A stretch of 49,604 nt of DNA from an uncultured Anaeroplasmataceae bacterium (GTDB lineage Bacteria > Bacillota_I > Bacilli_A > Acholeplasmatales > Anaeroplasmataceae), in contig CAKQEA010000013.1 in assembly GCA_934229785.1 (NCBI GenBank), forward strand, positions 1 to 49,604, written 5' to 3'. Positions 41,397 to 49,604 of the stretch are shown piece after piece. A program made the position numbers and the translations under genes. How positions within the stretch are numbered: position 1 is the stretch's first letter; the number at the start of each line of letters is the position of its first letter. The notes beneath the pieces were generated by a model. It had not been told where the DNA came from and ran no database searches. It was given only the letters and a program-made list of their open reading frames with translations.

Positions 41397-42131
41397 ATGG
41401 ATTTTGGTTTTTTTGGAGTAATAGATATTGTTCTTGTTATTCTTGGGATTTTATTTTTAATAATAGGTTTTAAAAAAGGTTTTTTAACAAAGGTTATCTC
41501 ACTTTTTGGTTTTTTAGCAGTTATGGTTATTAGTTTTGTTTATTGTAGTAGATTTGCAGATTTTTTAATTGAAAAGGATTTTATTTATCCAGATATTGCA
41601 TCAAAGGTAAGTGAAAATATTTTAGTTAAACTTAATGATAAAGGTATAGGAGTGGATTCGTCTTTGACTGATATTTTACAAACTGTTTTAAATTTGCCGA
41701 AATTTGTTGCTAATTGGATTGTGAATAATAATGGAAACGATACTGTACAAACTGCTCTTGATGTTTCAAATGCAGTTGGAGCCTTTGTTGGTAGAGTTTG
41801 CATAACTATAATTGCATTTTTTATTTTGTTTATTGGTTTTTTTATTGTGATTGGTATACTAAAGCTTTTTGCTAGCTTACTAAGACAAAATAAGCTTGTT
41901 AAGGTTGTTGATGGTGTATTAGGCTCTGCATTATATTTTACATTCTTTATTGCGATTGTCTTTGTTGTTTTTTGGGTATTTAGTTTCTTTTTAAGAGATC
42001 CTCAAAATCCTACTAATGCCTTTGCTGAATTTTTGGTTAAAGACATGCAGCTTACAACAGATAGGTTTAGGTTGTCGAAGTTTATATATGATTCAAATTT
42101 ATTAAAGAATATTTTAGATTTATTATGGTAG
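41397..42131 (+). CDS. CvpA family membrane protein
   Basis: Integral membrane protein of the CvpA/colicin V production family; role in Gram-positives unclear. Seen: DIVLVILGILFLIIGFKKGFLTKVISLFG, the family's N-terminal Gly-Phe-x-x-Gly motif between the first two spans, then two to three further spans (about 140-165 and 178-205). 244 residues, longer than the roughly 160-180 core because of a loop at 60-125. AGGAGGGG precedes the ATG. Own terminator at 42137. Confidence 0.85.
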   Translation: MDFGFFGVIDIVLVILGILFLIIGFKKGFLTKVISLFGFLAVMVISFVYCSRFADFLIEKDFIYPDIASKVSENILVKLNDKGIGVDSSLTDILQTVLNLPKFVANWIVNNNGNDTVQTALDVSNAVGAFVGRVCITIIAFFILFIGFFIVIGILKLFASLLRQNKLVKVVDGVLGSALYFTFFIAIVFVVFWVFSFFLRDPQNPTNAFAEFLVKDMQLTTDRFRLSKFIYDSNLLKNILDLLW

Positions 42132-42136
42132 AAGAT

Positions 42137-42165
42137 AAAGCGAGGATTCGCTTTATTTTTTATTT
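42137..42165 (+). terminator. Terminator of the cvpA-like gene
   Basis: AAAGCGA (42137-42143)/TCGCTTT (42148-42154), loop GGAT, then a T-rich run that overlaps the next promoter's -35 region. Confidence 0.88.
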
Positions 42166-42180
42166 CTGTTATGCTATAAT
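42152..42180 (+). promoter_or_regulatory. Extended -10 promoter of the 42233-44928 pair
   Basis: TGCTATAAT (42172-42180) with TTTATT at 42152-42157 at 17 bp; the -35 lies inside the preceding terminator. Confidence 0.55.
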
Positions 42181-42232
42181 GTTTTTGTATTTTTTTAGAA
42201 AGGATACTTTATAGTATATAAAAGGTGATTGT

Positions 42233-42961
42233 GTGAGAATTAATCCAAAACTATATCATGTTGCAGATGATATAACTCCAATTGAGGTTCAAGAATTCGG
42301 TGAGAAGAAAATTGAACTTTTCTATATGGACGATTTCGAGGGAGTAAAGGAAGAGTTTATTAATAAGGGACAGTTTGCTGCTTGGTCTTCAGAGGATGGA
42401 GCAAACTATAGAGTTTTTTTTGAAAAAGGTTATTATGATGTTGTAGGTGAATTGTATACTGAAAAAATTAATAAGATTTGGGTTGAATTTTGGGATAAAA
42501 CAGATTTGATTTCTAAAAAATTCACAAGATTTATTTTGATTCCAATTATGATTGTATCAATTCTTGTTTGTGTTTTGTCAGGCTTAATGGGAAAATATGG
42601 AAATTATGTTGCTATTGGTGTTTTAGTTGTTGCTTTTATTGCTATGATTTTATGTAATACTTTTACTAAAAAGAAAATAATGCAAGAAAACAATAATAGT
42701 AGAACTGAAATTATTAATGCAATTGGACAACAGAAATTTGATGATTTAATTGCAAAGCAAAAAGAGTATATGGATGAGTATTACAATAAGTTATATCCTC
42801 AGGATGAAGAAGACGAAGAGGAATCAGATGATGTAAAAGAAGATTCAAATACATCAGATGATGTAGATAATAGAGAAAATGATGTAAATGAGGATTCAAA
42901 ATCTTCTGATGAATTAGATAATGAAGATTCAAATAACGAACAAGAAAAAACGGGAGAGTAA
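42233..42961 (+). CDS. Hypothetical membrane protein with acidic C-terminal tail
   Basis: No family recognised. A soluble N-terminal domain (about 1-98, MRINPKLYHVADDITPIEVQ), two membrane spans (about 99-118 and 125-143), a helical region, and from about residue 185 a very acidic Asp/Glu/Ser/Asn tail with repeated EDSN and SDD elements (low complexity). GTG start with AGGTGAT upstream. Two bases separate it from transketolase, so it is co-transcribed. The tail is likely disordered. Confidence 0.6.
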   Translation: MRINPKLYHVADDITPIEVQEFGEKKIELFYMDDFEGVKEEFINKGQFAAWSSEDGANYRVFFEKGYYDVVGELYTEKINKIWVEFWDKTDLISKKFTRFILIPIMIVSILVCVLSGLMGKYGNYVAIGVLVVAFIAMILCNTFTKKKIMQENNNSRTEIINAIGQQKFDDLIAKQKEYMDEYYNKLYPQDEEDEEESDDVKEDSNTSDDVDNRENDVNEDSKSSDELDNEDSNNEQEKTGE

Positions 42962-42963
42962 AA

Positions 42964-44928
42964 ATGAGTTTAAATGATACTAAATGCATAAATACATTAC
43001 GTGTATTAGGTGCTGAAATAATTAATAAGGCAAATAGTGGTCACCCAGGAATTGTTTTGGGTGCAGCTCCTATTTTACATACTTTATTTACTAGACATTT
43101 AAATATTAATTGTCAGGATGAAAAGTGGTTTAATAGAGATAGATTTATCTTATCTGCTGGCCATGGTTCTGCCTTGTTATATATGTTGCTACATTTAAGT
43201 GGCTTTGATATTTCGATGGATGATTTAAAAAATTTCCGTCAAAAGGGAAGTAAGACACCAGGTCATCCTGAATATGATTATACTCCAGGTGTTGAAATTT
43301 CTACTGGACCTTTAGGACAAGGTCTTGCAACCTCTGCTGGTTTTGCTATTGCTGAAAATTATTTGGCTGCTAAGTTTAATAAAAATGATATGTCTATCAT
43401 TGATCATTATACGTATGTTTTATGTGGTGATGGAGATCTTCAAGAGGGAATATCAATGGAGGCTATGTCTTTAGCTGGTCATTTAGGCTTGGGAAAACTT
43501 ATTGTTTTATATGATAGTAATGATATTCAGCTTGATGGCGAGGTTTCACTTGCAAATTCAGAAAATACTAAGGGAAAAGTTGAGGCTATGGGCTGGCAAT
43601 ATCTTAGAGTTGATGATGGAAATGATGTTGATGCTATTGATGCAGCAATTACAAATGCAAAATCATCTACTACAAAGCCGACTATTATTGAAATTAAAAC
43701 AATAATTGGTTATGGAGCTCCAAATAGTGGTGAATCATCAGTTCATGGTAAGCCAATGCCTTTAGAGGATATTCAAGCTTTAAGAAAGAACTTAAATTAT
43801 GATCTTCCTCCTTTTGAAATAAGTGATTATGTAAAGGATTTTTATGACACTAATGTTATTAAAAGAGGCTACAATGCTAATTCAGCTTGGAATAGTATTT
43901 TAAAGCAATACTCTCTTTCATATCCAAAAGAAGCCGAGCTTCTTGATAAATTTATTTATAATGATATTAAAATTGAAGACTATGAAGGTCTTCCTACATA
44001 TGAGGTTGGTTCAAAGGAATCAACAAGAAAAGTTATGGGTAAGGTTTTAGATTGGATGTCTACAAAGCTTCCTAATATTATGGGAGGTTCTGCTGATTTA
44101 ACTTCTTCAACTATGGTTAAGGGTGCTGATGGTATCTACGGACAGCAAAATCCACTTGGTAGAAATATTAAGTTTGGTGTAAGAGAGCATGCTATGGCTG
44201 CAATCAGTAATGGTATTACCTTACATGGTGGAATGCGTGGATTCTGTTCTGGATTCTTTGTATTTAGTGATTATTTAAAGCCGGCTGTTCGTTTAGCTGC
44301 GATAATGAAGCTACCTACAATTTTCTTATTCTCACATGATTCAGTTTGTGTTGGAGAGGATGGACCAACTCATCAGCCTGTTGAACAATTAACTATGTTT
44401 AGAAGTATGCCTAATACTAATTTATTTAGACCAGCTGATGCTACAGAAATGACTGCTGCAATGTTATATAGCTTTTCTCAAAGTGAATATCCGACAGTTA
44501 TTGTTTCAACAAGACAAACTATGCCAAATCTTGATTGCACTTCAAAGGATGGTGTACTTAAAGGAGGATATATTGCTTATGAGCCTAAAAATCCTAAATA
44601 TGCTTTTGTTACATGTGGTAGCGAATTAACATTATGTATTGATGTTGCTAAAAAGCTTCATGAAGAAGGTGTTAATGTTAGAGTCGTTTCTATGCCATCA
44701 CAATTTATGTTTGAACGTCAATCTCAAGAATATAAGGATATGATTTTACCAAAGGGTATGAAGACTATGGCAGTTGAAATGGGTAATACTATGTCTTGGT
44801 ATAAATATGCTGATGAGGTTATTGGAATTGATGAATTTGGTGCATCTATGCCTTTAAAATACATCTATGAATATTACGGGTTTACTGTAGATCAAATTTA
44901 TGATAAATTTAAAAAGTTTATTGCATAA
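42964..44928 (+). CDS. tkt: Transketolase
   Basis: Thiamine-diphosphate enzyme of the non-oxidative pentose phosphate pathway. Seen: KANSGHPGIVLGAAP, HGSALLYMLLHL, STGPLGQGLATSAG, the ThDP motif GDGDLQEGISMEA, HGKP near residue 260, the pyrimidine domain GVREHAMAAISNG, and SVCVGEDGPTHQPVEQL. 654 residues is standard. It follows the acidic-tailed membrane protein by 2 nt and ends in a long terminator at 44945. Confidence 0.96.
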   Translation: MSLNDTKCINTLRVLGAEIINKANSGHPGIVLGAAPILHTLFTRHLNINCQDEKWFNRDRFILSAGHGSALLYMLLHLSGFDISMDDLKNFRQKGSKTPGHPEYDYTPGVEISTGPLGQGLATSAGFAIAENYLAAKFNKNDMSIIDHYTYVLCGDGDLQEGISMEAMSLAGHLGLGKLIVLYDSNDIQLDGEVSLANSENTKGKVEAMGWQYLRVDDGNDVDAIDAAITNAKSSTTKPTIIEIKTIIGYGAPNSGESSVHGKPMPLEDIQALRKNLNYDLPPFEISDYVKDFYDTNVIKRGYNANSAWNSILKQYSLSYPKEAELLDKFIYNDIKIEDYEGLPTYEVGSKESTRKVMGKVLDWMSTKLPNIMGGSADLTSSTMVKGADGIYGQQNPLGRNIKFGVREHAMAAISNGITLHGGMRGFCSGFFVFSDYLKPAVRLAAIMKLPTIFLFSHDSVCVGEDGPTHQPVEQLTMFRSMPNTNLFRPADATEMTAAMLYSFSQSEYPTVIVSTRQTMPNLDCTSKDGVLKGGYIAYEPKNPKYAFVTCGSELTLCIDVAKKLHEEGVNVRVVSMPSQFMFERQSQEYKDMILPKGMKTMAVEMGNTMSWYKYADEVIGIDEFGASMPLKYIYEYYGFTVDQIYDKFKKFIA

Positions 44929-44944
44929 TTTTTAAAAAATAATT

Positions 44945-45004
44945 ATTCGGTAATTTGAAACACTAAAGATTAGCTTTAGATTGTTTTATTGCCGAATTTT
45001 TTTT
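44945..45004 (+). terminator. Terminator of tkt
   Basis: ATTCGGTAAT (44945-44954)/ATTGCCGAAT (44988-44997) with one wobble, inner CTAAAG/CTTTAG hairpin (44963-44968/44974-44979), then T8. Confidence 0.85.
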
Positions 45005-45064
45005 ATTTTAGACATAAATAATGTCTATTTAGCCTTTAGGATTAAGCTAAAGGTAGGGGATATT

Positions 45065-45262
45065 ATGGATAATATTAGTAGGAATTTTTATAGTGAAATT
45101 TTTTCTGCATATACTAATTCAAATGTTTCAATTAAATATTCTTATAAGGGAAAAAGCTTTTTATATGTTGGAAAAATTAATTATATTGATTTAGTTCATA
45201 AAAATGTTTATTTGTTTCCAAATAAGAAAATATCTTTTTCTAATATCATAAGTATTAAGTAG
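45065..45262 (+). CDS. Hypothetical small protein, possibly YolD-like
   Basis: 65 residues. A helical start is followed by a strand pattern SIKYSYKGKSFLYVGKINYID then NKKISFSNIISI, which recalls the small beta-barrel of YolD-like proteins; the similarity is only in pattern. ATG 45065 is chosen for the GGTAGGGGAT site; the frame is open upstream into the tkt terminator but that region would be part of the hairpin. Confidence 0.5.
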   Translation: MDNISRNFYSEIFSAYTNSNVSIKYSYKGKSFLYVGKINYIDLVHKNVYLFPNKKISFSNIISIK

Positions 45263-45325
45263 AAATTCTATTTGTTGAAGAATGAGGTAAATAGTGGTAT
45301 ATTATAATGGGATGGTGGTGTATTT

Positions 45326-46348
45326 ATGAATACAAATTATTTAAAGTCTATTATTAATGATATATTTTTAACAGATTCGCCTTCAGGATATTATAATCAT
45401 ATTAATAAGGTGATTATTGATAAATTAAGCAATATGGGTTATGAAGCTAATGTTAATAACAAAGGAAATGTTGAACTTTTTATTAAAGGATTAAGTAGTG
45501 AAAAAAGAGTTGCAACAGCTGCTCATTGTGATACATTGGGTTTAATGGTTAGATCTATTTCTTCTGATGGTACTTTGAAGGTTACGGCAGTTGGTGGACC
45601 ATCTATACCGACTTTGGATGGTGAATATTGTAAGGTTTTTACAAGAGATGGTAGAGTGTATAGTGGTACAATTTTGTCTTTATCACCAGCAGTTCATGTA
45701 TATAAAGATAGTGGAAGTCGTGAAAGAAGTATTGATACAATTTGTGTTAGATTGGATGAGATTGTTAAATCTAAGGATGACGTTTTAAAGCTTGGTATTT
45801 CTAATGGTGACTATGTGTGCTATGATCCTAAGACTGTTGTTACAGATAGTGGATTTTTGAAATCAAGATTTATTGATGATAAAGGATCAGTTTGTGCTAT
45901 TTTAGCAGTTTTAGAATATATGAGCAGTAATAAAATACTACCTAAATATGATACCATGGTTTATTTTACTAATTATGAGGAGGTAGGTCATGGTGCAGCA
46001 ACTATAACAGGTGTTGATGAATTTGTTGCGGTTGATATGGGATGTGTTGGTTTAGACTTGGCTGGTAATGAATATTCTGTAAGTATTTGTGCTAAGGATA
46101 GCTCAGGACCATATAATTATGAATTAACTACTAAGCTTATTGAACTTGCTAAAAATAATAAGCTTAATTATGTTGTAGATATTTTTCCTTATTATTCATC
46201 AGATGTTTCTGCATCATTAAGAAGTGGTCTTGATTGTAAGGGTGCTTTAATTGGAAGTGGAGTATGTGCTTCTCATGGTATGGAGCGTACTCATTTAGAT
46301 GGATTATTTAATACAATGAAATTATTGTATTTATATTTAACAGAGTAG
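45326..46348 (+). CDS. M42 family metallopeptidase (aminopeptidase/endoglucanase M type)
   Basis: Tetrahedral aminopeptidase family enzyme with two metal ions, degrading cytosolic peptides. Seen: AAHCDTLGLMV with the first ligand His/Asp, the RFIDDKGSVCAIL segment with the bridging Asp, YFTNYEEVGHG with catalytic and ligand Glu, AVDMGCVG and a final His in SHGMERTHLDGL. 340 residues. GGTGGTG lies 6 nt before the ATG. Only 3-12 nt precede mnmG. Confidence 0.9.
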   Translation: MNTNYLKSIINDIFLTDSPSGYYNHINKVIIDKLSNMGYEANVNNKGNVELFIKGLSSEKRVATAAHCDTLGLMVRSISSDGTLKVTAVGGPSIPTLDGEYCKVFTRDGRVYSGTILSLSPAVHVYKDSGSRERSIDTICVRLDEIVKSKDDVLKLGISNGDYVCYDPKTVVTDSGFLKSRFIDDKGSVCAILAVLEYMSSNKILPKYDTMVYFTNYEEVGHGAATITGVDEFVAVDMGCVGLDLAGNEYSVSICAKDSSGPYNYELTTKLIELAKNNKLNYVVDIFPYYSSDVSASLRSGLDCKGALIGSGVCASHGMERTHLDGLFNTMKLLYLYLTE

Positions 46349-46360
46349 AGGGTGATTGCT

Positions 46361-48247
46361 ATGGCAGATGTCGTAGTTGTTGGTGGAGGTCATGCTGGCT
46401 GTGAGGCAGCATTAGCCTGTGCTAATATTGGACTTGATACAGTTTTAGTAACTGGTAATTTAAATATGGTTGGCTCAATGCCTTGTAATCCTTCTATTGG
46501 TGGTCCAGCAAAGGGTGTTGTTGTCAGAGAAATTGATGCCCTTGGTGGATATATGGGTAAAAATGCTGATTTATGTCAAATTCAGACTAAAATGTTAAAT
46601 CAATCAAAAGGACCTGCAGTTTGGGCTTTAAGGTTTCAAGAGGATAAGCTTTTATATTCTAGGGAAATGCTTAAGCATTTAAAGGCAACTAAAAATTTAA
46701 CTTTAGTAGAAGCAATTGTTGTTGATTTGTTGGTTGTTGATAAGAAGGTTGTAGGAGTTAAGCTAGAATCAGGTGATGTTATTGATTGTAAGGCTTGTGT
46801 TTTAACAACAGGTACTTATCTTGATAGTAGAATTCTAAGGGGAAAGTGGACTTCTAAGGAAGGACCAGATGGACAAAGAACATCTAAGGGAATATCTGAG
46901 GCTTTAAGAAGATGCGGTTTTACTATTCAAAGATTAAAAACAGGTACTCCTGCAAGAATTAAGGCCTCTACTATTGATTTTTCTCAAACATCAGTAGAGT
47001 GGGGGTCAGATACTACATGGCACTATAGCTTTGATAAGGGATATGAATCTATTTTAGGGGTAAGAAAGCCTTGCTATCTAACATATACTAATTTAGAGAT
47101 ACATAAGCTTATTTTAGATAATTTAAGGGAATCTTCAATGTATGGTGGTGTTGTCGAAGGAATTGGTCCTAGATACTGCCCTTCAATTGAAGATAAGGTT
47201 GTTAGATTTAAGGATAAGGAAAGACATCAAATTTTTTATGAACCAGAATCTCTTGAGCTTGATCAAGAATACATTCAGGGCTTTTCAACTTCAATGCCTG
47301 TTGAAATTCAAGATAGGATGATTAGATTGCTACCAGGATTAAAGGATTGTGAGGTTATTAGGTATGCCTATGCGATTGAATATGATGCGATTGATCCATT
47401 AGAATTATGGCCAAGCTTGGAAACTAAGCTTGTTGAGAACTTATTTACAGCAGGTCAGATTAATGGAACCTCTGGATATGAGGAGGCAGCTGCCCAAGGT
47501 TTAATTGCTGGTATTAATGCTTCACAAAAAATTTTAGCAAAAAAGCCACTTATTTTAAAAAGAGATGAAGCCTATATAGGTGTAATGATTGATGACTTAG
47601 TAACTAAAGGCACTAAGGAACCATATAGATTATTAACATCAAGAGCGGAATATAGATTGTTACTTCGTCATGATAATGCAGATTTAAGATTAAGAGAAAA
47701 GGGTTATGAGGTTGGTTTGATTAAAGAAGAGCAATATAAGAGATTAGAGGCTAAAAAAGCTGCGATTGAAAAATTAGTTTCTGATTTTAAGATTGTTAAG
47801 GTTAAACCAAATGATGAAACAAATAGGGTTTTAATTAATAAAAATTCTTCAGCTTTAACTGAAGGTGTTAGTATTGAGTCACTTATTAAACGTCCTGAAC
47901 TTGATTATAAAGATATTTTAGAGATATTAGCTAATAATCAAATTGAAATTGATGTTAATTATGATGATATGAATGAAATATTCGAGCAGGCTGAAATTTT
48001 TTATAAGTATGATGGTTATATTAAAAAGTCGCTAGAACAGGCTAAAAAAATGAGAAGCTTTGAAGATAAAACTATTCCGACTAGTATTAATTATGACTTA
48101 GTTGATAATATAGCACTTGAAGCTCGTGAAAAATTAAAGAAGGTTCGCCCACAAACAATAGGACAGGCCTCAAGAATTAGTGGTGTTAATCCTGCTGATA
48201 TTTCTGTTTTAGTTGTATATATTGAAAAGATGAATAGAGGAGCTTAA
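46361..48247 (+). CDS. mnmG: tRNA uridine 5-carboxymethylaminomethyl modification enzyme MnmG (GidA)
   Basis: With MnmE, installs cmnm5U at the wobble base of certain tRNAs; FAD-dependent. Seen: FAD-binding VVVGGGHAGCEAALA at the start, GSMPCNPSIGGPAKGVVVREIDALGG (in parts: PCNPSIGGPAKG), TGTYLDSRI, RLKTGTPARI, GQINGTSGYEEAAAQG, and the C-terminal QASRISGVNPADISVL helical tail. 628 residues. ATG 46361 is chosen over GTG 46352 because GAGGGTGAT covers the latter. mnmE is not in the window. Confidence 0.96.
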   Translation: MADVVVVGGGHAGCEAALACANIGLDTVLVTGNLNMVGSMPCNPSIGGPAKGVVVREIDALGGYMGKNADLCQIQTKMLNQSKGPAVWALRFQEDKLLYSREMLKHLKATKNLTLVEAIVVDLLVVDKKVVGVKLESGDVIDCKACVLTTGTYLDSRILRGKWTSKEGPDGQRTSKGISEALRRCGFTIQRLKTGTPARIKASTIDFSQTSVEWGSDTTWHYSFDKGYESILGVRKPCYLTYTNLEIHKLILDNLRESSMYGGVVEGIGPRYCPSIEDKVVRFKDKERHQIFYEPESLELDQEYIQGFSTSMPVEIQDRMIRLLPGLKDCEVIRYAYAIEYDAIDPLELWPSLETKLVENLFTAGQINGTSGYEEAAAQGLIAGINASQKILAKKPLILKRDEAYIGVMIDDLVTKGTKEPYRLLTSRAEYRLLLRHDNADLRLREKGYEVGLIKEEQYKRLEAKKAAIEKLVSDFKIVKVKPNDETNRVLINKNSSALTEGVSIESLIKRPELDYKDILEILANNQIEIDVNYDDMNEIFEQAEIFYKYDGYIKKSLEQAKKMRSFEDKTIPTSINYDLVDNIALEAREKLKKVRPQTIGQASRISGVNPADISVLVVYIEKMNRGA

Positions 48248-48249
48248 AT

Positions 48250-48948
48250 ATGAATTTTGATAAGGAATTGGAAAAATTGAATATAAATTTAACACCCGAA
48301 ATGGCTAAAAGGTTTGATGTTTATTATGAAACGCTTGTTGATGTTAATAGATATATGAATTTAACAGCAATAACAGAGTATGATGACGTTTATATTAAAC
48401 ATTTTTTAGATTCCTTATCAATTAATTTAGCATATAGCTTTGATAAAAAAACAACTTTATGTGATGTAGGAAGTGGAGCAGGATTTCCATCGATTCCTCT
48501 TGCTATTGTTAATAATGATGTTGAAGTAACAATAATTGATGCTTTAAATAAAAGAATTAAATTTCTAAATGATTTATCTTTAAAGCTTGGTCTATCTAAT
48601 GTTAAGGCTTATCATAAAAGAGCTGAGGAATTTGCTAAAGAAAAAAGGGAGTATTTTGATGTTGTTACAGCTAGAGCAGTTGCTCGTTTAAATGTTTTAG
48701 CTGAGCTTTGCTTGCCACTTGTAAAAATTGGAGGTTTTTTTATTGCAATGAAGGGTCAATCAGCACTAGATGAAATTGATGAAGCAAAAAGAGCAATAGA
48801 AATTCTTGGTGGAAAAATAAATAGGATTATTAAATTTGATTTGCCATGTGAGGCTGGTCATAGAGAAATAATTGTTATTGAGAAGATAAAAGCGACAGGC
48901 ACTAAATACCCAAGAGCATTTACTAAAATAAAGGAGAGACCATTATAA
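48250..48948 (+). CDS. rsmG: 16S rRNA (guanine527-N7)-methyltransferase RsmG (GidB)
   Basis: Methylates G527 of 16S rRNA with SAM; loss gives low-level streptomycin resistance in known cases. Seen: NLTAITEYDDVYIKHFLDSL, the SAM motif CDVGSGAGFPSIPLAI (about 75-90), VTARAVARLNVLAELCLPL and a basic C-terminus. 232 residues. AGGAG precedes the ATG, 2 nt after mnmG; its TAA overlaps the next ATG. Confidence 0.95.
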   Translation: MNFDKELEKLNINLTPEMAKRFDVYYETLVDVNRYMNLTAITEYDDVYIKHFLDSLSINLAYSFDKKTTLCDVGSGAGFPSIPLAIVNNDVEVTIIDALNKRIKFLNDLSLKLGLSNVKAYHKRAEEFAKEKREYFDVVTARAVARLNVLAELCLPLVKIGGFFIAMKGQSALDEIDEAKRAIEILGGKINRIIKFDLPCEAGHREIIVIEKIKATGTKYPRAFTKIKERPL

Positions 48949-49112
48949 TGTATGAATTAAACCAAATCATAAAGACTAAGAAAAAGCATGTATGTGGTAG
49001 TGATGAATGGAAGATTATTAGAACTGGTGCAGATTTGAAGCTTGAATGTCAGGGTTGTAAAAGGATTATTATGCTTGCATCATACGAATTAGATAAACGA
49101 GTAAAAAAATAG
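48948..49112 (+). CDS. DUF951 family small protein
   Basis: 54 residues, MYELNQIIKTKKKHVCGSDEWK then IRTGADLKLECQGCKRIIML and a basic end, a clear DUF951 pattern with Cys16, Cys34 and Cys37 placed as in a zinc-ribbon-like site. AAGGAGA lies 10 nt upstream; TAATG overlap with rsmG. In B. subtilis the DUF951 gene (yyaF neighbourhood) lies near rpsF at the origin. Function unknown. Confidence 0.88.
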   Translation: MYELNQIIKTKKKHVCGSDEWKIIRTGADLKLECQGCKRIIMLASYELDKRVKK

Positions 49113-49218
49113 AATTAATGTAGTACATAGTTGATATTCTTTTATTTGATTTGATTACTAATAAAATGACATTATTGTATTTTTTGTTGTATTTTTTATT
49201 GATTTTTTTCATTAGGCG

Positions 49219-49234
49219 ACACCCCTAGGGGTGT
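49219..49234. repeat. Perfect 16-bp palindrome
   Basis: ACACCCCTAGGGGTGT, the most GC-rich short element in an AT-rich intergenic stretch; extends on one more base on each side as C/T mismatch. May be a protein-binding site or a weak terminator of the mnmG-rsmG transcript (followed by TGTTCT). Confidence 0.6.
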
Positions 49235-49304
49235 TGTTCTATAATTCTAACTTTATTTTACAACTAAAGGGGATAAAAAAATAATAAAAAAGATAAAATA
49301 GTTG

Positions 49305-49333
49305 TTGACATTAAAATATATGAGTGATATAAT
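49305..49333 (+). promoter_or_regulatory. Consensus promoter of tRNA-Tyr
   Basis: TTGACA (49305-49310), exactly 17 bp, TATAAT (49328-49333): full consensus. Confidence 0.88.
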
Positions 49334-49369
49334 GAAAAAGCGCTGAAACGAAAGCGAAAATATAAATAT

Positions 49370-49453
49370 GGTCGGGTAGCGAAGAGGCTAAACGCGGCAG
49401 ACTGTAAATCTGCTCCTTAGGGTTCGCTGGTTCGAAACCAGCCCCGACCACCA
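49370..49453 (+). tRNA. tRNA-Tyr (GTA)
   Basis: Acceptor GGTCGGG (49370-49376) pairs with CCCGACC (49443-49449); discriminator A and encoded CCA at 49450-49453. Anticodon GTA at 49404-49406 in an AGACTGTAAATCT arm; long class II variable arm; T arm GCTGGTTCGAAACCAGC. 84 nt. Confidence 0.96.
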
Positions 49454-49476
49454 CTTTAAAAAAGTGAAAAAATATG

Positions 49477-49505
49477 TTGACAAATCAATGTTGGTTTGAT
49501 ATCAT
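49477..49505 (+). promoter_or_regulatory. rRNA operon promoter
   Basis: TTGACA (49477-49482), 17 bp, TATCAT (49500-49505). A second TTGACA at 49513-49518 has no clear -10. Confidence 0.75.
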
Positions 49506-49535
49506 ATTTGAGGTTGACAAAAATCAACAAATAAG

Positions 49536-49547
49536 TCTTTGAAAACT
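49536..49547 (+). promoter_or_regulatory. boxA-like antitermination element of the rRNA leader
   Basis: TCTTTGAAAACT matches the boxA-type leader sequence (GCTCTTTGAAAAC) found before Firmicutes 16S genes. Confidence 0.6.
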
Positions 49548-49589
49548 ATATATGACGAAGCGAAAAACGAATGAAAAAAACACGCAATT

Positions 49590-49604
49590 CAAATAAAGAG
49601 TTTG
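49590..49604 (+). rRNA. rrs: 16S rRNA, 5' end only
   Basis: The window ends with AAATAAAGAGTTTG, which aligns to the first 15 bases of E. coli 16S (AAATTGAAGAGTTTG). The rest lies outside. Confidence 0.85.

Larger units (their letters stand above)
49113..49369 (+). other. Intergenic region before tRNA-Tyr
   Basis: No ORF seen. Holds the perfect palindrome at 49219-49234 and the tRNA promoter at 49305-49333; otherwise AT-rich. Confidence 0.5.

Noticed and set aside
42714..42989. His/Leu-rich minus-strand ORF
   Set aside because: It mirrors the low-complexity acidic tail of the plus-strand gene at 42233.
49513..49541. Second rRNA promoter with TTGACA at 49513
   Set aside because: No acceptable -10 hexamer 16-19 bp downstream.
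1..49604. CRISPR array, prophage or complete insertion sequence
   Set aside because: No regularly spaced repeats, no cas, phage structural, integrase or transposase genes were seen.

Overview
The window reads as a low-GC (strongly AT-rich) Gram-positive chromosome, most likely an uncultured Bacilli/Erysipelotrichia-type lineage. The basis is seen plus inferred: A/T-ending codons, AGGAGG-like ribosome sites, frequent TTG and GTG starts, a T-box leader, the small bacterial SRP RNA, type III glutamine synthetase, and a GdpP-L9 fusion of the kind known from Mollicutes and relatives. TGA serves as a stop (for example in ATGA overlaps at 33698 and 35707) and Trp is TGG, so this is not a code-4 Mycoplasma. 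Cell-wall genes (a class A PBP, MurA family, UppP) show a walled cell.

Layout. 1-3837: lipid kinase and MscL on the minus strand, then an SGNH hydrolase and a DegV protein. 3838-9997: a methionine/methyl-cycle block made of a T-box leader with metN-metI-metQ, an M20 amidohydrolase, a short attenuator-like leader, a MetE-family methyltransferase and luxS. 10073-15044: VanZ, TatD, an HtrA-like lipoprotein protease, a DUF885 lipoprotein, a 42-residue YjcZ-like membrane peptide and a 90-residue orphan. 15045-17485: an accessory island with an inverted-repeat element, a candidate stand-alone structured RNA, a frameshifted SIR2-domain gene (defence-like) and a second broken small ORF. 17486-20230: class A PBP, pncC and a membrane protein with an in-frame stop near its natural start.

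20302-29814 is core replication and translation: rpsF-ssb-rpsR with its leader, glnN, a DUF4349 lipoprotein, the GdpP-L9 fusion, dnaB and prfA. 29848-36204 holds membrane and envelope genes: XRE regulator plus membrane partner, uppP, a DUF1576 protein, PAP2 phosphatase, and an apbE / NusG-domain-II / Gx-transporter trio. 36230-39253: a candidate three-way-junction leader before a MurA-family gene, then rpmE, tdk, tadA and SRP RNA. 39411-49112: Xaa-Pro aminopeptidase, CvpA, an acidic-tailed membrane protein, transketolase, a small protein, an M42 peptidase, mnmG, rsmG and a DUF951 gene. 49305-49604: tRNA-Tyr, then the promoter and leader of an rRNA operon; the window stops about 15 bases into 16S rRNA.

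Several blocks (rpsF-ssb-rpsR, gdpP-rplI-dnaB, mnmG-rsmG, murA-rpmE-tdk, tadA-SRP RNA) match neighbourhoods known from Bacillus subtilis, but in a rearranged order and with usual partners (rho, prmC, dnaX-recR, parAB) absent. The least explained signals are the RNA at 15375-15487, the two leaders at 8306-8386 and 36230-36337, and the decayed SIR2 island.
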